Origin: Bacteroidales bacterium
Lineage (GTDB): Bacteria > Bacteroidota > Bacteroidia > Bacteroidales > Muribaculaceae
Length of the DNA stretch: 64,000 nt
Reading direction: 5' to 3'
Assembly (NCBI GenBank): GCA_014800685.1
Contig: JAAVFQ010000008.1
Location: 62,001 to 126,000 of the forward strand
The notes beneath the pieces were generated by a model. The model did no database searches, was not told the origin of the DNA, and saw nothing but the letters and a program-made list of their open reading frames with translations. Both the position numbers and the translations under genes were made by a program. This document shows, piece after piece, positions 8,210-17,828 of the stretch; the first letter of the stretch is position 1; each line of letters opens with the position of its first letter.

Positions 8210-9901
8210 CTAAAGGAAACAAAGAATCAGCACCTGAGCCACTATGACGCGCATAAACATCGTAAGAGGATACACTGTGGAGTAAGCCACAGCAGGAGCG
8301 TCATTGTTTGCCACCTTATTTCCGTAAGCGAGTGCCGGGGGGTCTGTATATCCACCCGACATCAGGCCGAGGATAGAGAGATAATTGAGCTTGTATTTTC
8401 CACGGGCAATAATTCCGACTATGAGCAGGGGAATGACCGTGATGAAGAATCCGTAGACCACCCATAGAAGACCGGTCTCGTTAAATACGGTAGCGGCAAA
8501 GTCTTTTCCGGCCGCAATGCCCACCGAAGCGAGGAAGAGGCAGATTCCTATCTCACGGAGCAACAGATTAGCCGAGGAATTAGTGTAGGTGACCAGATGG
8601 ATTTTCGGGCCGTAGGCCGAGATAAGGATAGCCACCACGAGGGGACCGCCGGCCAGACCGAGCTTCATGGGCACCGACATCCCGGGGAACTGCAGGGGGA
8701 TACTTCCCACGAGAATACCGAGGAATATGCCGATGAACATCGTCACGAGATTAGGCTCGTTGAGTCGCTTCATGGAGTTGCCGAGCTTGTCGGCGAGGCG
8801 CTCTATGTCGGCAAGCTTACCCACTACGGTGATTCGGTCGCCCATCTGCAGGCGAAGCGAGGGAGTCGCAAGGAGGTCTACTCCGGCACGGTTGATTCTC
8901 GTAGCGTTGAGTTTATATCCCATACGGAGACGCAGAGAGCCGAGCTTTACGCCATTATATTCCGTCTTGGTGACGAGAATGCGACGAGAGACTACGGGAC
9001 CCTGCACCATTTCCCACTTCTTATCCACCATCGGGCCAATGAAGCGGGTGAAGATTTCCTCATCCTGCACTGAGCAGACGATAAGCACGAGGTCATTCTC
9101 CTCCAGGACGTCTTCAGCCGTAGGTATTATGACGCTGCCATCAGGCTTCTGGATGCGGGAGATAACAAAATTAGCGCTTATCAGAGTATGGAGCTTGACG
9201 ATGGAGAGACCCATAATAAGATTGTTGGTCACCTGAAAAGTCACCACGTGGGGAGCGAGCTGGGAATCGTTGTTGTGCTCCTCTACCTCACGGATTTCCT
9301 CGTCAACGTTGATTTTAAAGATTTTCTTGATTACGATCATAGTAAGGATGATGCCCACCACGCCGAGAGGATAAGCGGCGGCATATCCCATAGACATCTG
9401 CTGGCTGATGTCGTAGGCGTCAGGATTCACCTGGAGCACAGTTTGCTGAGCGGCACCGAGGCCGGGAGTATTGGTTACGGCTCCTGAAAGGACACCAACA
9501 AGCTGGTCGATAGTGGTAGAGCCGTCAGCGCCCCCCTGTATGTAGTAGATGGCGAGCATGATGACCACGTTGAGCGCAATGCCCGTAAGCGCGAGAGCAT
9601 TCAGCCTGATGCCACCCTCCTTGAAAGAGGAGAAAAATCCGGGACCGACCTGCATACCGATAGAGAAGATGAAGAGTATCAGTCCGAATTCACGGAGGAA
9701 ATGCAGAGTGTCTCCCTGCACTACGTAGCCGAAATGGCCCAAAAGAATTCCAACGAAGAGCACAAATGTGACACCGAGAGAGACGCCGAAAATCTTAATT
9801 TTGCCAAGAAAAATGCCGGCAAAAATCACAAAGGAATACAAAAGAATCGTGCTGGCGAGCGATTCACTTCCCGGTCTGAGCAAGTCAATAATCCATTCCA
9901 T
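8210..9901 (-). CDS. Putative transporter, AspT/YidE/YbjL duplication-domain family with two TrkA-C domains
   Basis: Two TM halves (GIFLGILVG, GGYTDPPALAYGNKVANNDAPAVAYSTVYPLTMFMRV) around RCK_C-like domains. Confidence 0.85.
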   Translation of the reverse strand: MEWIIDLLRPGSESLASTILLYSFVIFAGIFLGKIKIFGVSLGVTFVLFVGILLGHFGYVVQGDTLHFLREFGLILFIFSIGMQVGPGFFSSFKEGGIRLNALALTGIALNVVIMLAIYYIQGGADGSTTIDQLVGVLSGAVTNTPGLGAAQQTVLQVNPDAYDISQQMSMGYAAAYPLGVVGIILTMIVIKKIFKINVDEEIREVEEHNNDSQLAPHVVTFQVTNNLIMGLSIVKLHTLISANFVISRIQKPDGSVIIPTAEDVLEENDLVLIVCSVQDEEIFTRFIGPMVDKKWEMVQGPVVSRRILVTKTEYNGVKLGSLRLRMGYKLNATRINRAGVDLLATPSLRLQMGDRITVVGKLADIERLADKLGNSMKRLNEPNLVTMFIGIFLGILVGSIPLQFPGMSVPMKLGLAGGPLVVAILISAYGPKIHLVTYTNSSANLLLREIGICLFLASVGIAAGKDFAATVFNETGLLWVVYGFFITVIPLLIVGIIARGKYKLNYLSILGLMSGGYTDPPALAYGNKVANNDAPAVAYSTVYPLTMFMRVIVAQVLILCFL

Positions 9902-10107
9902 TCGGTAATAATCTAAAGATTAGGAGCATAAAATCGCGGCAGGCCGGCACCTCGCCATCTGCCGGAGTCTTAACTCCATAAAACTGACTGCAAAGTTAGC
10001 AAAAAAATCCGAACGGCCACCTACAAGCCAATCTCTTTTTTCTTACTGAAGGGACGGAAGCGTGATGTGGAGAGGTAGTGATATTTTGCCGTTAGCCGAT
10101 TTTGTGT

Positions 10108-10115
10108 TATCTTTG
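10108..10115 (+). promoter_or_regulatory. -7 box TATCTTTG upstream of ettA
   Basis: TAnnTTTG with upstream TTTTG. Confidence 0.5.
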
Positions 10116-10212
10116 CAGAGGCAAAGCATTGCCACGGTGCGCGGACGCTCACGGCGACTCCACGGCACTGAATGGATTAAAATATTTATAAGCAATTTTT
10201 CAAGAGGCAATT

Positions 10213-11898
10213 ATGGCTGACGACAAAAAAATAATCTTTTCAATGGTGGGTGTGAGCAAAATCATACCCCCTCAAAGACAGATTCTCAAAAATATCTATC
10301 TGTCATTCTTCTATGGCGCCAAGATAGGCATCATCGGTCTCAATGGCTCCGGAAAGTCCACTCTGCTCAAGATAATCGCTGGCATTGATAAGGAGTATCA
10401 GGGGGAAGTGGTCTTCTCTCCCGGCTATTCCGTAGGCTATCTGGAGCAGGAGCCTAAACTCGACCCGGACAAGACTGTGCTTGAAGTTGTTCGTGAGGGT
10501 GTGCAGCCCGTGATGCAGATGCTCAAGGAGTTTGATGAGGTCAACGAGGCCTTCTGCGACCCCGAAGTGCTTGAAAATCCTGACAAGATGGAGGCTCTGA
10601 TGGCTCGTCAGGCTGAACTTCAGGACAGGCTCGACGCCGCTGATGCATGGAATATTGACAATAAGCTGGAGCGGGCGATGGATGCTCTGCGCTGTCCACC
10701 GGACGACCAGAAGATAGCCACCCTCTCCGGCGGTGAGAAGCGCCGGGTGGCTCTATGCCGCCTCTTGCTCCAGCAGCCCGACATCCTTCTGCTCGATGAG
10801 CCTACCAACCATCTTGATGCCGAGTCGATAGACTGGCTCGAACAGCATTTGCAGCAATATCCCGGCACGGTAATCGCCGTCACGCATGACCGCTACTTCC
10901 TTGACCATGTGGCCGGCTGGATTCTCGAACTTGACCGTGGCGAAGGTATCCCCTGGAAGGGAAATTACTCCTCATGGCTCGACCAGAAGACCAAGCGCAT
11001 GGCCCAGGAGGAGAAGCAGGCGAGCAAGCGCCGCAAGACTCTGGAGCGTGAGCTGGAATGGGTGCGCATGGCTCCCAAGGCCCGTCAGGCCAAAGGAAAG
11101 GCCCGACTGGCGAGCTATGACCGACTGCTCAATGAAGACCAGAAGCAGCGCGAAGAGAAGCTGGAGATTTTCATCCCCAACGGGCCTCGTCTGGGCAATA
11201 AGGTGATTGAGGCCAATAAGGTGGCCAAGGCCTACGGCGAAAAGGTGCTTTTCAACGAGTTGGAGTTCATGCTGCCGCCTAACGGCATTGTGGGAGTCAT
11301 CGGCCCTAACGGCGCCGGCAAGACCACCCTCTTCCGCCTGATTATGGGTCTGGAGAAGCAGGACGCCGGAGACTTCGAGGTGGGCGAGACTGTGAAGATA
11401 GCCTACGTAGACCAGAATCATAAGGACCTCAGCCCGGAGAAGACGGTCTATGAAGTAATCTCTCAGGGTGTGGAGTCTTTCCGTATGGGAGGCCGCGACA
11501 TGAATGCCCGCGCCTATCTTTCAAAATTCAACTTCACGGGAGCTGATCAGGAGAAGAAAATCGGCGTGCTCTCCGGCGGTGAACGTAATCGTCTGCACCT
11601 CGCTATGGCGCTCAAGGAGGAGGGGAACGTGCTTCTTCTCGACGAGCCAACCAATGACATTGACGTCAATACCCTCCGCGCTCTTGAAGAGGGTCTGGAG
11701 AACTTCGCGGGCTGCGCGGTGGTCGTTTCGCATGACCGCTGGTTTCTTGACCGCATAGCCACCCACATACTCGCCTTTGAGGGTGACAGCAAGGTCACTT
11801 ATTATGAAGGCTCGTATAGCGACTACGAGGAGTATCGCAAGAAGAGGGATGGCAACGACACGCCTCACCGTATCCGCTACCGCAAACTCACCGACTAA
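10213..11898 (+). CDS. ettA: Energy-dependent translational throttle protein EttA (ABC-F ATPase)
   Basis: Two Walker A motifs (GLNGSGKSTLLK, GPNGAGKTTLFR), LSGGEKRRVALC, LSGGERNRLHLA. Confidence 0.93.
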   Translation: MADDKKIIFSMVGVSKIIPPQRQILKNIYLSFFYGAKIGIIGLNGSGKSTLLKIIAGIDKEYQGEVVFSPGYSVGYLEQEPKLDPDKTVLEVVREGVQPVMQMLKEFDEVNEAFCDPEVLENPDKMEALMARQAELQDRLDAADAWNIDNKLERAMDALRCPPDDQKIATLSGGEKRRVALCRLLLQQPDILLLDEPTNHLDAESIDWLEQHLQQYPGTVIAVTHDRYFLDHVAGWILELDRGEGIPWKGNYSSWLDQKTKRMAQEEKQASKRRKTLERELEWVRMAPKARQAKGKARLASYDRLLNEDQKQREEKLEIFIPNGPRLGNKVIEANKVAKAYGEKVLFNELEFMLPPNGIVGVIGPNGAGKTTLFRLIMGLEKQDAGDFEVGETVKIAYVDQNHKDLSPEKTVYEVISQGVESFRMGGRDMNARAYLSKFNFTGADQEKKIGVLSGGERNRLHLAMALKEEGNVLLLDEPTNDIDVNTLRALEEGLENFAGCAVVVSHDRWFLDRIATHILAFEGDSKVTYYEGSYSDYEEYRKKRDGNDTPHRIRYRKLTD

Positions 11899-11922
11899 CT
11901 ATATGAGGTCCGTATAAAGGCA

Positions 11923-11960
11923 ACGGCCGTCTGCAATAAGCAGATGGCCGTGTCTTTTAT
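11923..11960 (+). terminator. Terminator hairpin after ettA (possibly bidirectional)
   Basis: CGGCCGTCTGC aataa GCAGATGGCCG then TGTCTTTTATT. Confidence 0.65.
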
Positions 11961-11977
11961 TCTGGAAATGGTTTTGA

Positions 11978-12868
11978 CTACACGAGGTGAGCGATATGCG
12001 CGTCGCGATCGCCTGCGAGGAGGTCGATGACAGGAATTTCAATCATGGTGTAGCAGCCCGGACGCTGACGCATTGCCGCGCGTGCGCAGCATACGAGCAC
12101 CTGGCCCGTAAGGGCAGGATTATTGATTTTCATGTCAAACTCGAAAAGCTGATTGTGGGTCTTTCCGGAGACGCCCTTTCTTACGAGATTGACACCATGA
12201 CCCACATCATTGAGCTCAGCCACCGAGGGAACCGCGATAACGTGGGTTTCATCCGAAGAGAAATATGGGTCGGCCTTAATGGCAGCAGCCACGGGGTCAA
12301 GTTCGTAGCCATCTTCGAGCTCTATATATACCATGCGGCGATGAATGCCGGTGCCCACGGGGATGGTCATTGAGAGGGCATCGCGCACACCCTCGATGGC
12401 CTTCACGGCTACGGTATGACCCATAGAGCGACCGGGGCCGAAGTTAGTATAGGTGACGCCTTCCGGGGCGATAGCCTGCAGCAGAGTGCGCACCACAGAG
12501 TCGCTTCCCGGATCCCATCCGGCGGAAATCACGGCGACAGAGCCGTGCGCTTTAGCTGCCTTATCCAGAGTCTCACGAAGCTGAGGTATCTGCCCGTGAA
12601 TGTCAAAGCTGTCGACAGTATTGATGCCCATAGCAAGAATCTCACGGGCATATTTCTCCACGCTGCGCGTGGGAGTGGCGAGGATGGCTACCTCTACATC
12701 TTTAAGATCACGAATGCTTGCCACAACGGGGATATCAGCCGGAATGTCTGCGCGATCAGAGGGGTCGCGTCTCACGATACCTGCTATTTCAAAATCGGGA
12801 GCCGCCTGAAGGGCTTCCAGTGTGTAACGGCCTATGTTGCCATAGCCAACGATTGCTGCTCTTGTCAT
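11978..12868 (-). CDS. ddh: Meso-diaminopimelate D-dehydrogenase
   Basis: MTRAAIVGYGNIGRYTLEAL, SAGWDPGSDSVVRTLL, GPGRSMGHTVAVKAI. Confidence 0.92.
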   Translation of the reverse strand: MTRAAIVGYGNIGRYTLEALQAAPDFEIAGIVRRDPSDRADIPADIPVVASIRDLKDVEVAILATPTRSVEKYAREILAMGINTVDSFDIHGQIPQLRETLDKAAKAHGSVAVISAGWDPGSDSVVRTLLQAIAPEGVTYTNFGPGRSMGHTVAVKAIEGVRDALSMTIPVGTGIHRRMVYIELEDGYELDPVAAAIKADPYFSSDETHVIAVPSVAELNDVGHGVNLVRKGVSGKTHNQLFEFDMKINNPALTGQVLVCCARAAMRQRPGCYTMIEIPVIDLLAGDRDAHIAHLV

Positions 12869-12934
12869 TATAAAAGAGAGTATTTAAGTAAGTTCTAAAA
12901 TGTGTTATGCATCTGCCCTATTTTACAAACCCTT

Positions 12935-12977
12935 AGAGGGTGTGCCAAAATGAATTTCGACACACCCTCCGGTTTTT
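12935..12977. terminator. Intergenic terminator hairpin
   Basis: GAGGGTGTG...CACACCCTC then CGGTTTTT. Confidence 0.6.
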
Positions 12978-14502
12978 ATATCTGATGCGCGGGGCGCAGC
13001 AGGTCATTAACAGTCTTAACGGGATTAAACGTCTCTGCGGGCACCTCAACGAAAATAGTGTTCCAGTCAGACATGGCTCCATTCCAGAGTCCCGGGCGCT
13101 CCAAGGCCTTAATCTCCACGCCATCCACACTCTTTTCGCTTATGAAGCCTGTGGAACGGTCCACGTGGTCTGTAAGATGAAATTTCCGGCCTTCGAAGTC
13201 CTTTATGGCACAGACAAGATCTACCGGATTAAAATGGGTGGAGCGTCTGAAAATCTCCTCAATCCTCTTGTCGGAGGTGTCGAGCTGCACGCTTTCAAGA
13301 ATCTGGGGACTCACCGTGCCGTCGGGATTATATGCGAGGAAGGGACCACCGCCGGGCTCACCTTCATTTTTCACCATACCGCAGACTCGCATAGGCCTGT
13401 TGAGCTTGGCGAAGATATATGAGGCTACCTGCTCATCGGGCATCACGTCGCTCTTGTCATGCGTGATGCAGAGCACTTCACGGAGGAAGCGGAGCATTTC
13501 AGCCAGCTCCTCGTGCGAGGGAGTTCCTTTCTGGAGGCGACGGCAGTATTCATCCGCCTTTGTTTTGGCGCCCATGAGGATGCCTCCGGCTATCATCTTG
13601 AAACGGTTAGAGACTTCGCGGCGCTGTTCGGGCACCACATTGTCAATATTTTTGATGAAGACCACGTCGGCATCTATATCGTTAAGATTCTCAATTAGAG
13701 AGCCATGGCCGCCGGGACGGAAAAAGAGAGCGCCATCCTTGCGGAAGATTTTGCCATCTTGCGTGACGCATATAGTATCAGTAGAGGGCTTCTGCACGGA
13801 AGTGCCCACTTCGAGCTTCACGTCATATTTCTTACCGACGCCACCTGCTGCCTCCTCTATCTTCATTTTGACCAGCGGGAGATGATCGTCGCTGACCGTA
13901 AAGTGAACTCTCACCTTGCCGTTGCGGTCTTTAATAGTCTCAGCGCCCTCGGCAAGATGCTCTTCGAGAGGGGTGCAAGACGTTCCGGGCACTTTATGGA
14001 ACTGGAGAAGAGCCTTGGGGAGGCGGCCATAGTTGAGACCCTCTTTATTAAGGAGGGCGGCCACTATATCCTTATATCGTTTCTCCTCTATTAGAGTATA
14101 TATGCTCTTGCCGAAGAGAGTGAGGGTGACGAAGTTTAGTCTGGGATAGAATGCGAATTTCTCTATATTGTCAAAGAAAGCTCGCCTGAAGTCGGTATCG
14201 GGCTTATCCTTCTTTCCGTTGAGGAAAGCGTGAAGGTCCTTGAACATTCTTGAGGCCGCCCCGCTCGCGGGAACGAGTTTTACGGCAACTCCGCCGCTTT
14301 CAAGAAATTGATGCCATATCTCAATAGCCTTTTTCTGCATTTCGGCAGTGGGGCGCTTAATGCAATTCTCCACAGTGGCCTCTGCTTCTATATTAAGAAA
14401 GGGGAAGCCATTACGCAGGGCTGCCAGCTGGTCATCAATTTCAGTCTGAGAGATGCCGCGCTCGGCAAGTATTTCCAAGTCTTTCGGGGTCAAATCTGCC
14501 AT
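12976..14502 (-). CDS. DUF4301 family protein
   Basis: LVPASGAASRMFKDL, FRPGGHGSLIENLNDIDADVVFIKNIDNV (nucleotidyltransferase-like). Confidence 0.75.
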   Translation of the reverse strand: MADLTPKDLEILAERGISQTEIDDQLAALRNGFPFLNIEAEATVENCIKRPTAEMQKKAIEIWHQFLESGGVAVKLVPASGAASRMFKDLHAFLNGKKDKPDTDFRRAFFDNIEKFAFYPRLNFVTLTLFGKSIYTLIEEKRYKDIVAALLNKEGLNYGRLPKALLQFHKVPGTSCTPLEEHLAEGAETIKDRNGKVRVHFTVSDDHLPLVKMKIEEAAGGVGKKYDVKLEVGTSVQKPSTDTICVTQDGKIFRKDGALFFRPGGHGSLIENLNDIDADVVFIKNIDNVVPEQRREVSNRFKMIAGGILMGAKTKADEYCRRLQKGTPSHEELAEMLRFLREVLCITHDKSDVMPDEQVASYIFAKLNRPMRVCGMVKNEGEPGGGPFLAYNPDGTVSPQILESVQLDTSDKRIEEIFRRSTHFNPVDLVCAIKDFEGRKFHLTDHVDRSTGFISEKSVDGVEIKALERPGLWNGAMSDWNTIFVEVPAETFNPVKTVNDLLRPAHQI

Positions 14503-14582
14503 AAGGATTCTGATTTTTTAGAACGATACTTACTTAACACCCCGGCGGCTATTAATGTTCAACGAGACGGAAAGCCGGCTAA

Positions 14583-15146
14583 CTACTTGGCGGGAGCGGC
14601 CTTGGTCTTATATCCGCACTTCACTTTGCCCTTGACGATATTATTGAGCTTGGTGCGTATGAGCTGACGGCGTATGGGCGCCACATGGTCTATATAGACC
14701 TCACCGAGCAGATGGTCATACTCATGCTGGATGATACGGCTGAGAAAACCGGTGAATTCCTTCTCGTGCTCCACGAAGTTTTCATCACACCAGGTGAGGC
14801 GGATATGCTCGTGGCGCTTTACGTTCTCGCTGAGGTCAGGAAGCGAGAGACAACCTTCTGCGCGCGACACCAGCGGCGAATCCTCTATCACTTCAAGCTG
14901 AGGATTGATAATCACCATCTTAGAGTCGGCACATTCAGGGAAGGTATCGGCAAGCACGGAGCCGTCGAGCACTATGAGCGCTATGGAGCGGCCTATCTGG
15001 GGGGCTGCGAGGCCTACGCCCTCTGAGTGATACATGGTCTCCCACATGTCATTGATGAGAGTGGAGAGTTCGGGATAATCGGGAGTAATGTCTTCCGCCT
15101 CCTGACGGAGCACGGGATGACCATATAGATATACGGGGAGAATCAT
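14583..15146 (-). CDS. def: Peptide deformylase
   Basis: GVGLAAPQIG, EGCLSLPD, QHEYDHLLG motifs. Confidence 0.96.
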   Translation of the reverse strand: MILPVYLYGHPVLRQEAEDITPDYPELSTLINDMWETMYHSEGVGLAAPQIGRSIALIVLDGSVLADTFPECADSKMVIINPQLEVIEDSPLVSRAEGCLSLPDLSENVKRHEHIRLTWCDENFVEHEKEFTGFLSRIIQHEYDHLLGEVYIDHVAPIRRQLIRTKLNNIVKGKVKCGYKTKAAPAK

Positions 15147-15195
15147 TGCAAGAGAATTATATTAAAATAAATAAGTAAATAATGTCTGAAAAAAA

Positions 15196-16575
15196 TTACA
15201 GTGCTGGAGGGGCGGCTGCTCTCTTGATTTTGCGCACCTGCACGGCCAGCATTATGGCTGAGACGGTTACGGAGAGGAAATCGCTTATGGGGAATGCGCT
15301 CCAGACACCGTTGAGCTGCATAAGGGGAGGGAGAATGAAGAGTAGAGGTATCATGAAGATAATCTGACGTGTCAGAGAGAGGAAGACGGCTTTCCCGGCC
15401 ATTCCGAGCGACTGGAAGAAGTTGGTGGCTACTATCTGGAATCCAACCATCCAGAAGGTGAGCGTAGTGATATGCAGACAGTTGACGGCGCAAGCTATCT
15501 GATCGGGGTCCTGCATGAACATCTTGGCAATCGTCTCCGGACACAAGGCTCCTATCACTGAGCCAATCGTAGTGCATATCACTCCCACTACAGCCGCAAG
15601 GCGCAGGGTTTTGAAGAGTCTGGACGTGTTGCCTGAGCCATAGTTATATCCCAATATGGGCTGCATACCCTGGCAGACTCCTATGACAATCATTACGAAG
15701 ATGGTGACGAAACGATTGAAAACCACTACGGCGGCTATGGCGTTGTCGCCACCATACTTCAGCAGAGAATTGTTGATGATAGCATTGATGACCGAGCCGG
15801 CCACATTTATAAGGAAGGGGGCCATGCCGATATAAAGCACAGAGCGAATAATGGGCCACTGGAAGCGGAATGTGCCTTTCTTAAACCTCAGGTCGCTGTC
15901 TTTGCGGAAGAAATGACCGAGCACGAAAAAGGCCGTCACGAGCATCGAGATGTCAGTGGCTATGGCCGCTCCCTTGATGCCCCAGCCGAAGCCGAAGAGG
16001 AAGAGAGGCGCAAGGATTACGTTCAGGCCCGCTCCTATCAGATTGGTGTACATAGCCTTGCGGGGATAGCCCGAAGCTCGCATCACATTGTTATAGCTGA
16101 AGGTAAGATTCATGAGCACCATGCCGGGAAGAATCCACATCAGAAATTCGCGGGCGTAGGGCAAGGAATTGTCGGAAGCACCGAAGGCTCTGAGGATAGG
16201 CGTGAGAAAGATAGCGAAAAGAGTGATATAGACAAGGCCCACAATCACCGATAGCAGGACGGAGTTGCCGAGAATGAGCTCCGCACGCCTATGATCTTTC
16301 TGCCCGAGCACAATAGAGATTCTCGTGGCAGCACCGGCGCCGATAAGCATTCCAAGAGCCGTAGCGAGATTCATCACCGGAAAAGTGACCGCAATGCCGG
16401 CTACTACATTCGGGTCGTCTATGGCATGGCCGATTACTACAGAGTCAATAATGTTATAAATGGCCATCACTACAGTACCCACCACTGCGGGGAGACTGTA
16501 TTTCAGGAGCATTTTGGGAATCGGAGCAGACCCCAGTTCCTTCAGTCTTATGTCAGGAGCGTCACTATTCTGCAT
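15196..16575 (-). CDS. MATE family efflux transporter
   Basis: About 12 TM; GIAVTFPVMNLATALGMLIGAGAATRISIVLGQ. Confidence 0.9.
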   Translation of the reverse strand: MQNSDAPDIRLKELGSAPIPKMLLKYSLPAVVGTVVMAIYNIIDSVVIGHAIDDPNVVAGIAVTFPVMNLATALGMLIGAGAATRISIVLGQKDHRRAELILGNSVLLSVIVGLVYITLFAIFLTPILRAFGASDNSLPYAREFLMWILPGMVLMNLTFSYNNVMRASGYPRKAMYTNLIGAGLNVILAPLFLFGFGWGIKGAAIATDISMLVTAFFVLGHFFRKDSDLRFKKGTFRFQWPIIRSVLYIGMAPFLINVAGSVINAIINNSLLKYGGDNAIAAVVVFNRFVTIFVMIVIGVCQGMQPILGYNYGSGNTSRLFKTLRLAAVVGVICTTIGSVIGALCPETIAKMFMQDPDQIACAVNCLHITTLTFWMVGFQIVATNFFQSLGMAGKAVFLSLTRQIIFMIPLLFILPPLMQLNGVWSAFPISDFLSVTVSAIMLAVQVRKIKRAAAPPAL

Positions 16576-16591
16576 ATCGGTATAGTTGAAA

Positions 16592-16627
16592 GTAAAAAAG
16601 ACGGGAAAGCGCTAAGGCCATCCCGTC
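16592..16627 (-). terminator. Terminator downstream of tRNA-Leu
   Basis: Minus strand GACGGGA...TCCCGTC followed by TTTTTTACTTT. Confidence 0.7.
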
Positions 16628-16635
16628 GGGAGAAG

Positions 16636-16720
16636 TACAGAAAGTGGGACTCGAACCCACACGACCCTTCCGGGTCAAAGGATTTTAAGTCCTTCGTGTC
16701 TACCATTCCACCATTTCTGC
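16636..16720 (-). tRNA. tRNA-Leu (anticodon TAA)
   Basis: GCAGAAATGGTGGAATGGTAGACACGAAGGACTTAAAATCCTT...GGGTTCGAGTCCCACTTTCTGTA; class II variable arm; CTTAAAA anticodon loop. Confidence 0.93.
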
Positions 16721-16996
16721 AACTCTTTGCGCCTGCAAAGATAGTAATAAAATCCCGTCCATGCAAATTTTATCACTCTTCTCACCAATATCTCACTGAG
16801 GCTCTGCGTATTACTGAAACATTTTTACTTTTTTTTAACAATGAGACTTCCCGATTGTTATACTAATAGATGCGCACCTCTCGCCCGCCATCTATGCGTG
16901 AAGTCCTGACGCAACTTTTAGGAACCCGCTTTTTCAATAATCACGCAATTACTACACAATAAATCCTGAACAACAACACAATAACAACATACCGCT

Positions 16997-17110
16997 ATGT
17001 GGAAATTTGACTTCTGGTCGCTGGTGTTCTACACACTGACCTTCTTCCTCTTTGTTTATCCGGTAGCCTTATGGGCCCGCTGGTTCACCCGTAAATGGAA
17101 TAGAAAATGA
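16997..17110 (+). CDS. Single-TM microprotein 1 (37 aa)
   Basis: MWKFDFWSLVFYTLTFFLFVYPVALWARWFTRKWNRK*; stop overlaps next start (ATGATG). Confidence 0.6.
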   Translation: MWKFDFWSLVFYTLTFFLFVYPVALWARWFTRKWNRK

Positions 17111-17265
17111 TGACAGAAACTCTATGGACCGATTTCGCGGAGATACTGCTCGCAGTCACCGACCGCATCAACACTCCCGCCTGCTGGACAGTATGGGGCT
17201 TCTGGCTGATAGTCACATGGGGACTAAATTTATATTTCGCAAGAAAGAAAGGGGGTGAGAGATGA
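17107..17265 (+). CDS. Single-TM microprotein 2 (52 aa)
   Basis: MMTETLWTDFAEILLAVTDRINTPACWTVWGFWLIVTWGLNLYFARKKGGER*; ATGA overlaps on both sides. Confidence 0.6.
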   Translation: MMTETLWTDFAEILLAVTDRINTPACWTVWGFWLIVTWGLNLYFARKKGGER

Positions 17266-17387
17266 CCGCACAGGAATGCTTCACGCTCCTCTTCTTCTAC
17301 TTCAGTGGCATCTGCACCCTCCTGGGACTGCTGACTCTTGCCGCCTGCATACTCTTCGCTCTCCGCCGGCTCTTCCGCCACCGCTGA
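17262..17387 (+). CDS. Single-TM microprotein 3 (41 aa)
   Basis: MTAQECFTLLFFYFSGICTLLGLLTLAACILFALRRLFRHR*; start overlaps previous stop (ATGA). Confidence 0.6.
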   Translation: MTAQECFTLLFFYFSGICTLLGLLTLAACILFALRRLFRHR

Positions 17388-17408
17388 GTGCCGCTTTTAC
17401 GATATATT

Positions 17409-17443
17409 AACGGCACCGTGCCATAAGTTGGCACGGTGCCGTT
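17409..17443 (+). promoter_or_regulatory. Perfect 15-bp inverted repeat (hairpin, 5-nt loop)
   Basis: AACGGCACCGTGCCA TAAGT TGGCACGGTGCCGTT. Confidence 0.8.
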
Positions 17444-17516
17444 CGTAATTTTGCATCATCGGAAAGGAGTCCGCACCCTCCGCCGCCAAAACAAAACAAG
17501 AAAAACATCACCGATT

Positions 17517-17828
17517 ATGCAGAGAAAAAAGAGATTCAACCCCGGCGACAGAATTTATACGCGCGTGATACTTCAGGGACGACAGGTGGCAGAATATGTG
17601 TTTGATTGCGTCTCGGGAATGTCTGAGCTCATCACAGCACTCCGCTATCGAACACGGGAGCTTCGCGGACTGGCCAGCATCTACGTGCGCAATATGACGG
17701 CCGGCTGGAGCATGGAGCAGCCACTGATGCTCTATCCGGGCCGTTATCCTCAGGGGAGCTCTCCCCAGACCGGAGCCTCACATCCCGCACCCGCTCCGGC
17801 AGCTTATCGCCGCTATATGGACTATTGA
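17517..17828 (+). CDS. Conserved-looking hypothetical protein (103 aa from internal ATG)
   Basis: MQRKKRFNPGDRIYTRVILQGRQVAEYVFDCVSGMSELITALRYRTRELRGLASIYVRNMTAGWSMEQPLMLY; ATG 64 bp after a TAATTTTG box. Confidence 0.55.
   Translation: MQRKKRFNPGDRIYTRVILQGRQVAEYVFDCVSGMSELITALRYRTRELRGLASIYVRNMTAGWSMEQPLMLYPGRYPQGSSPQTGASHPAPAPAAYRRYMDY

Noticed and set aside
8597-9236. Plus-strand ORFs (158 and 189 aa) within the AspT/YidE-like transporter
   Set aside because: Antisense of a multi-TM transporter; the translation has no coherent features.
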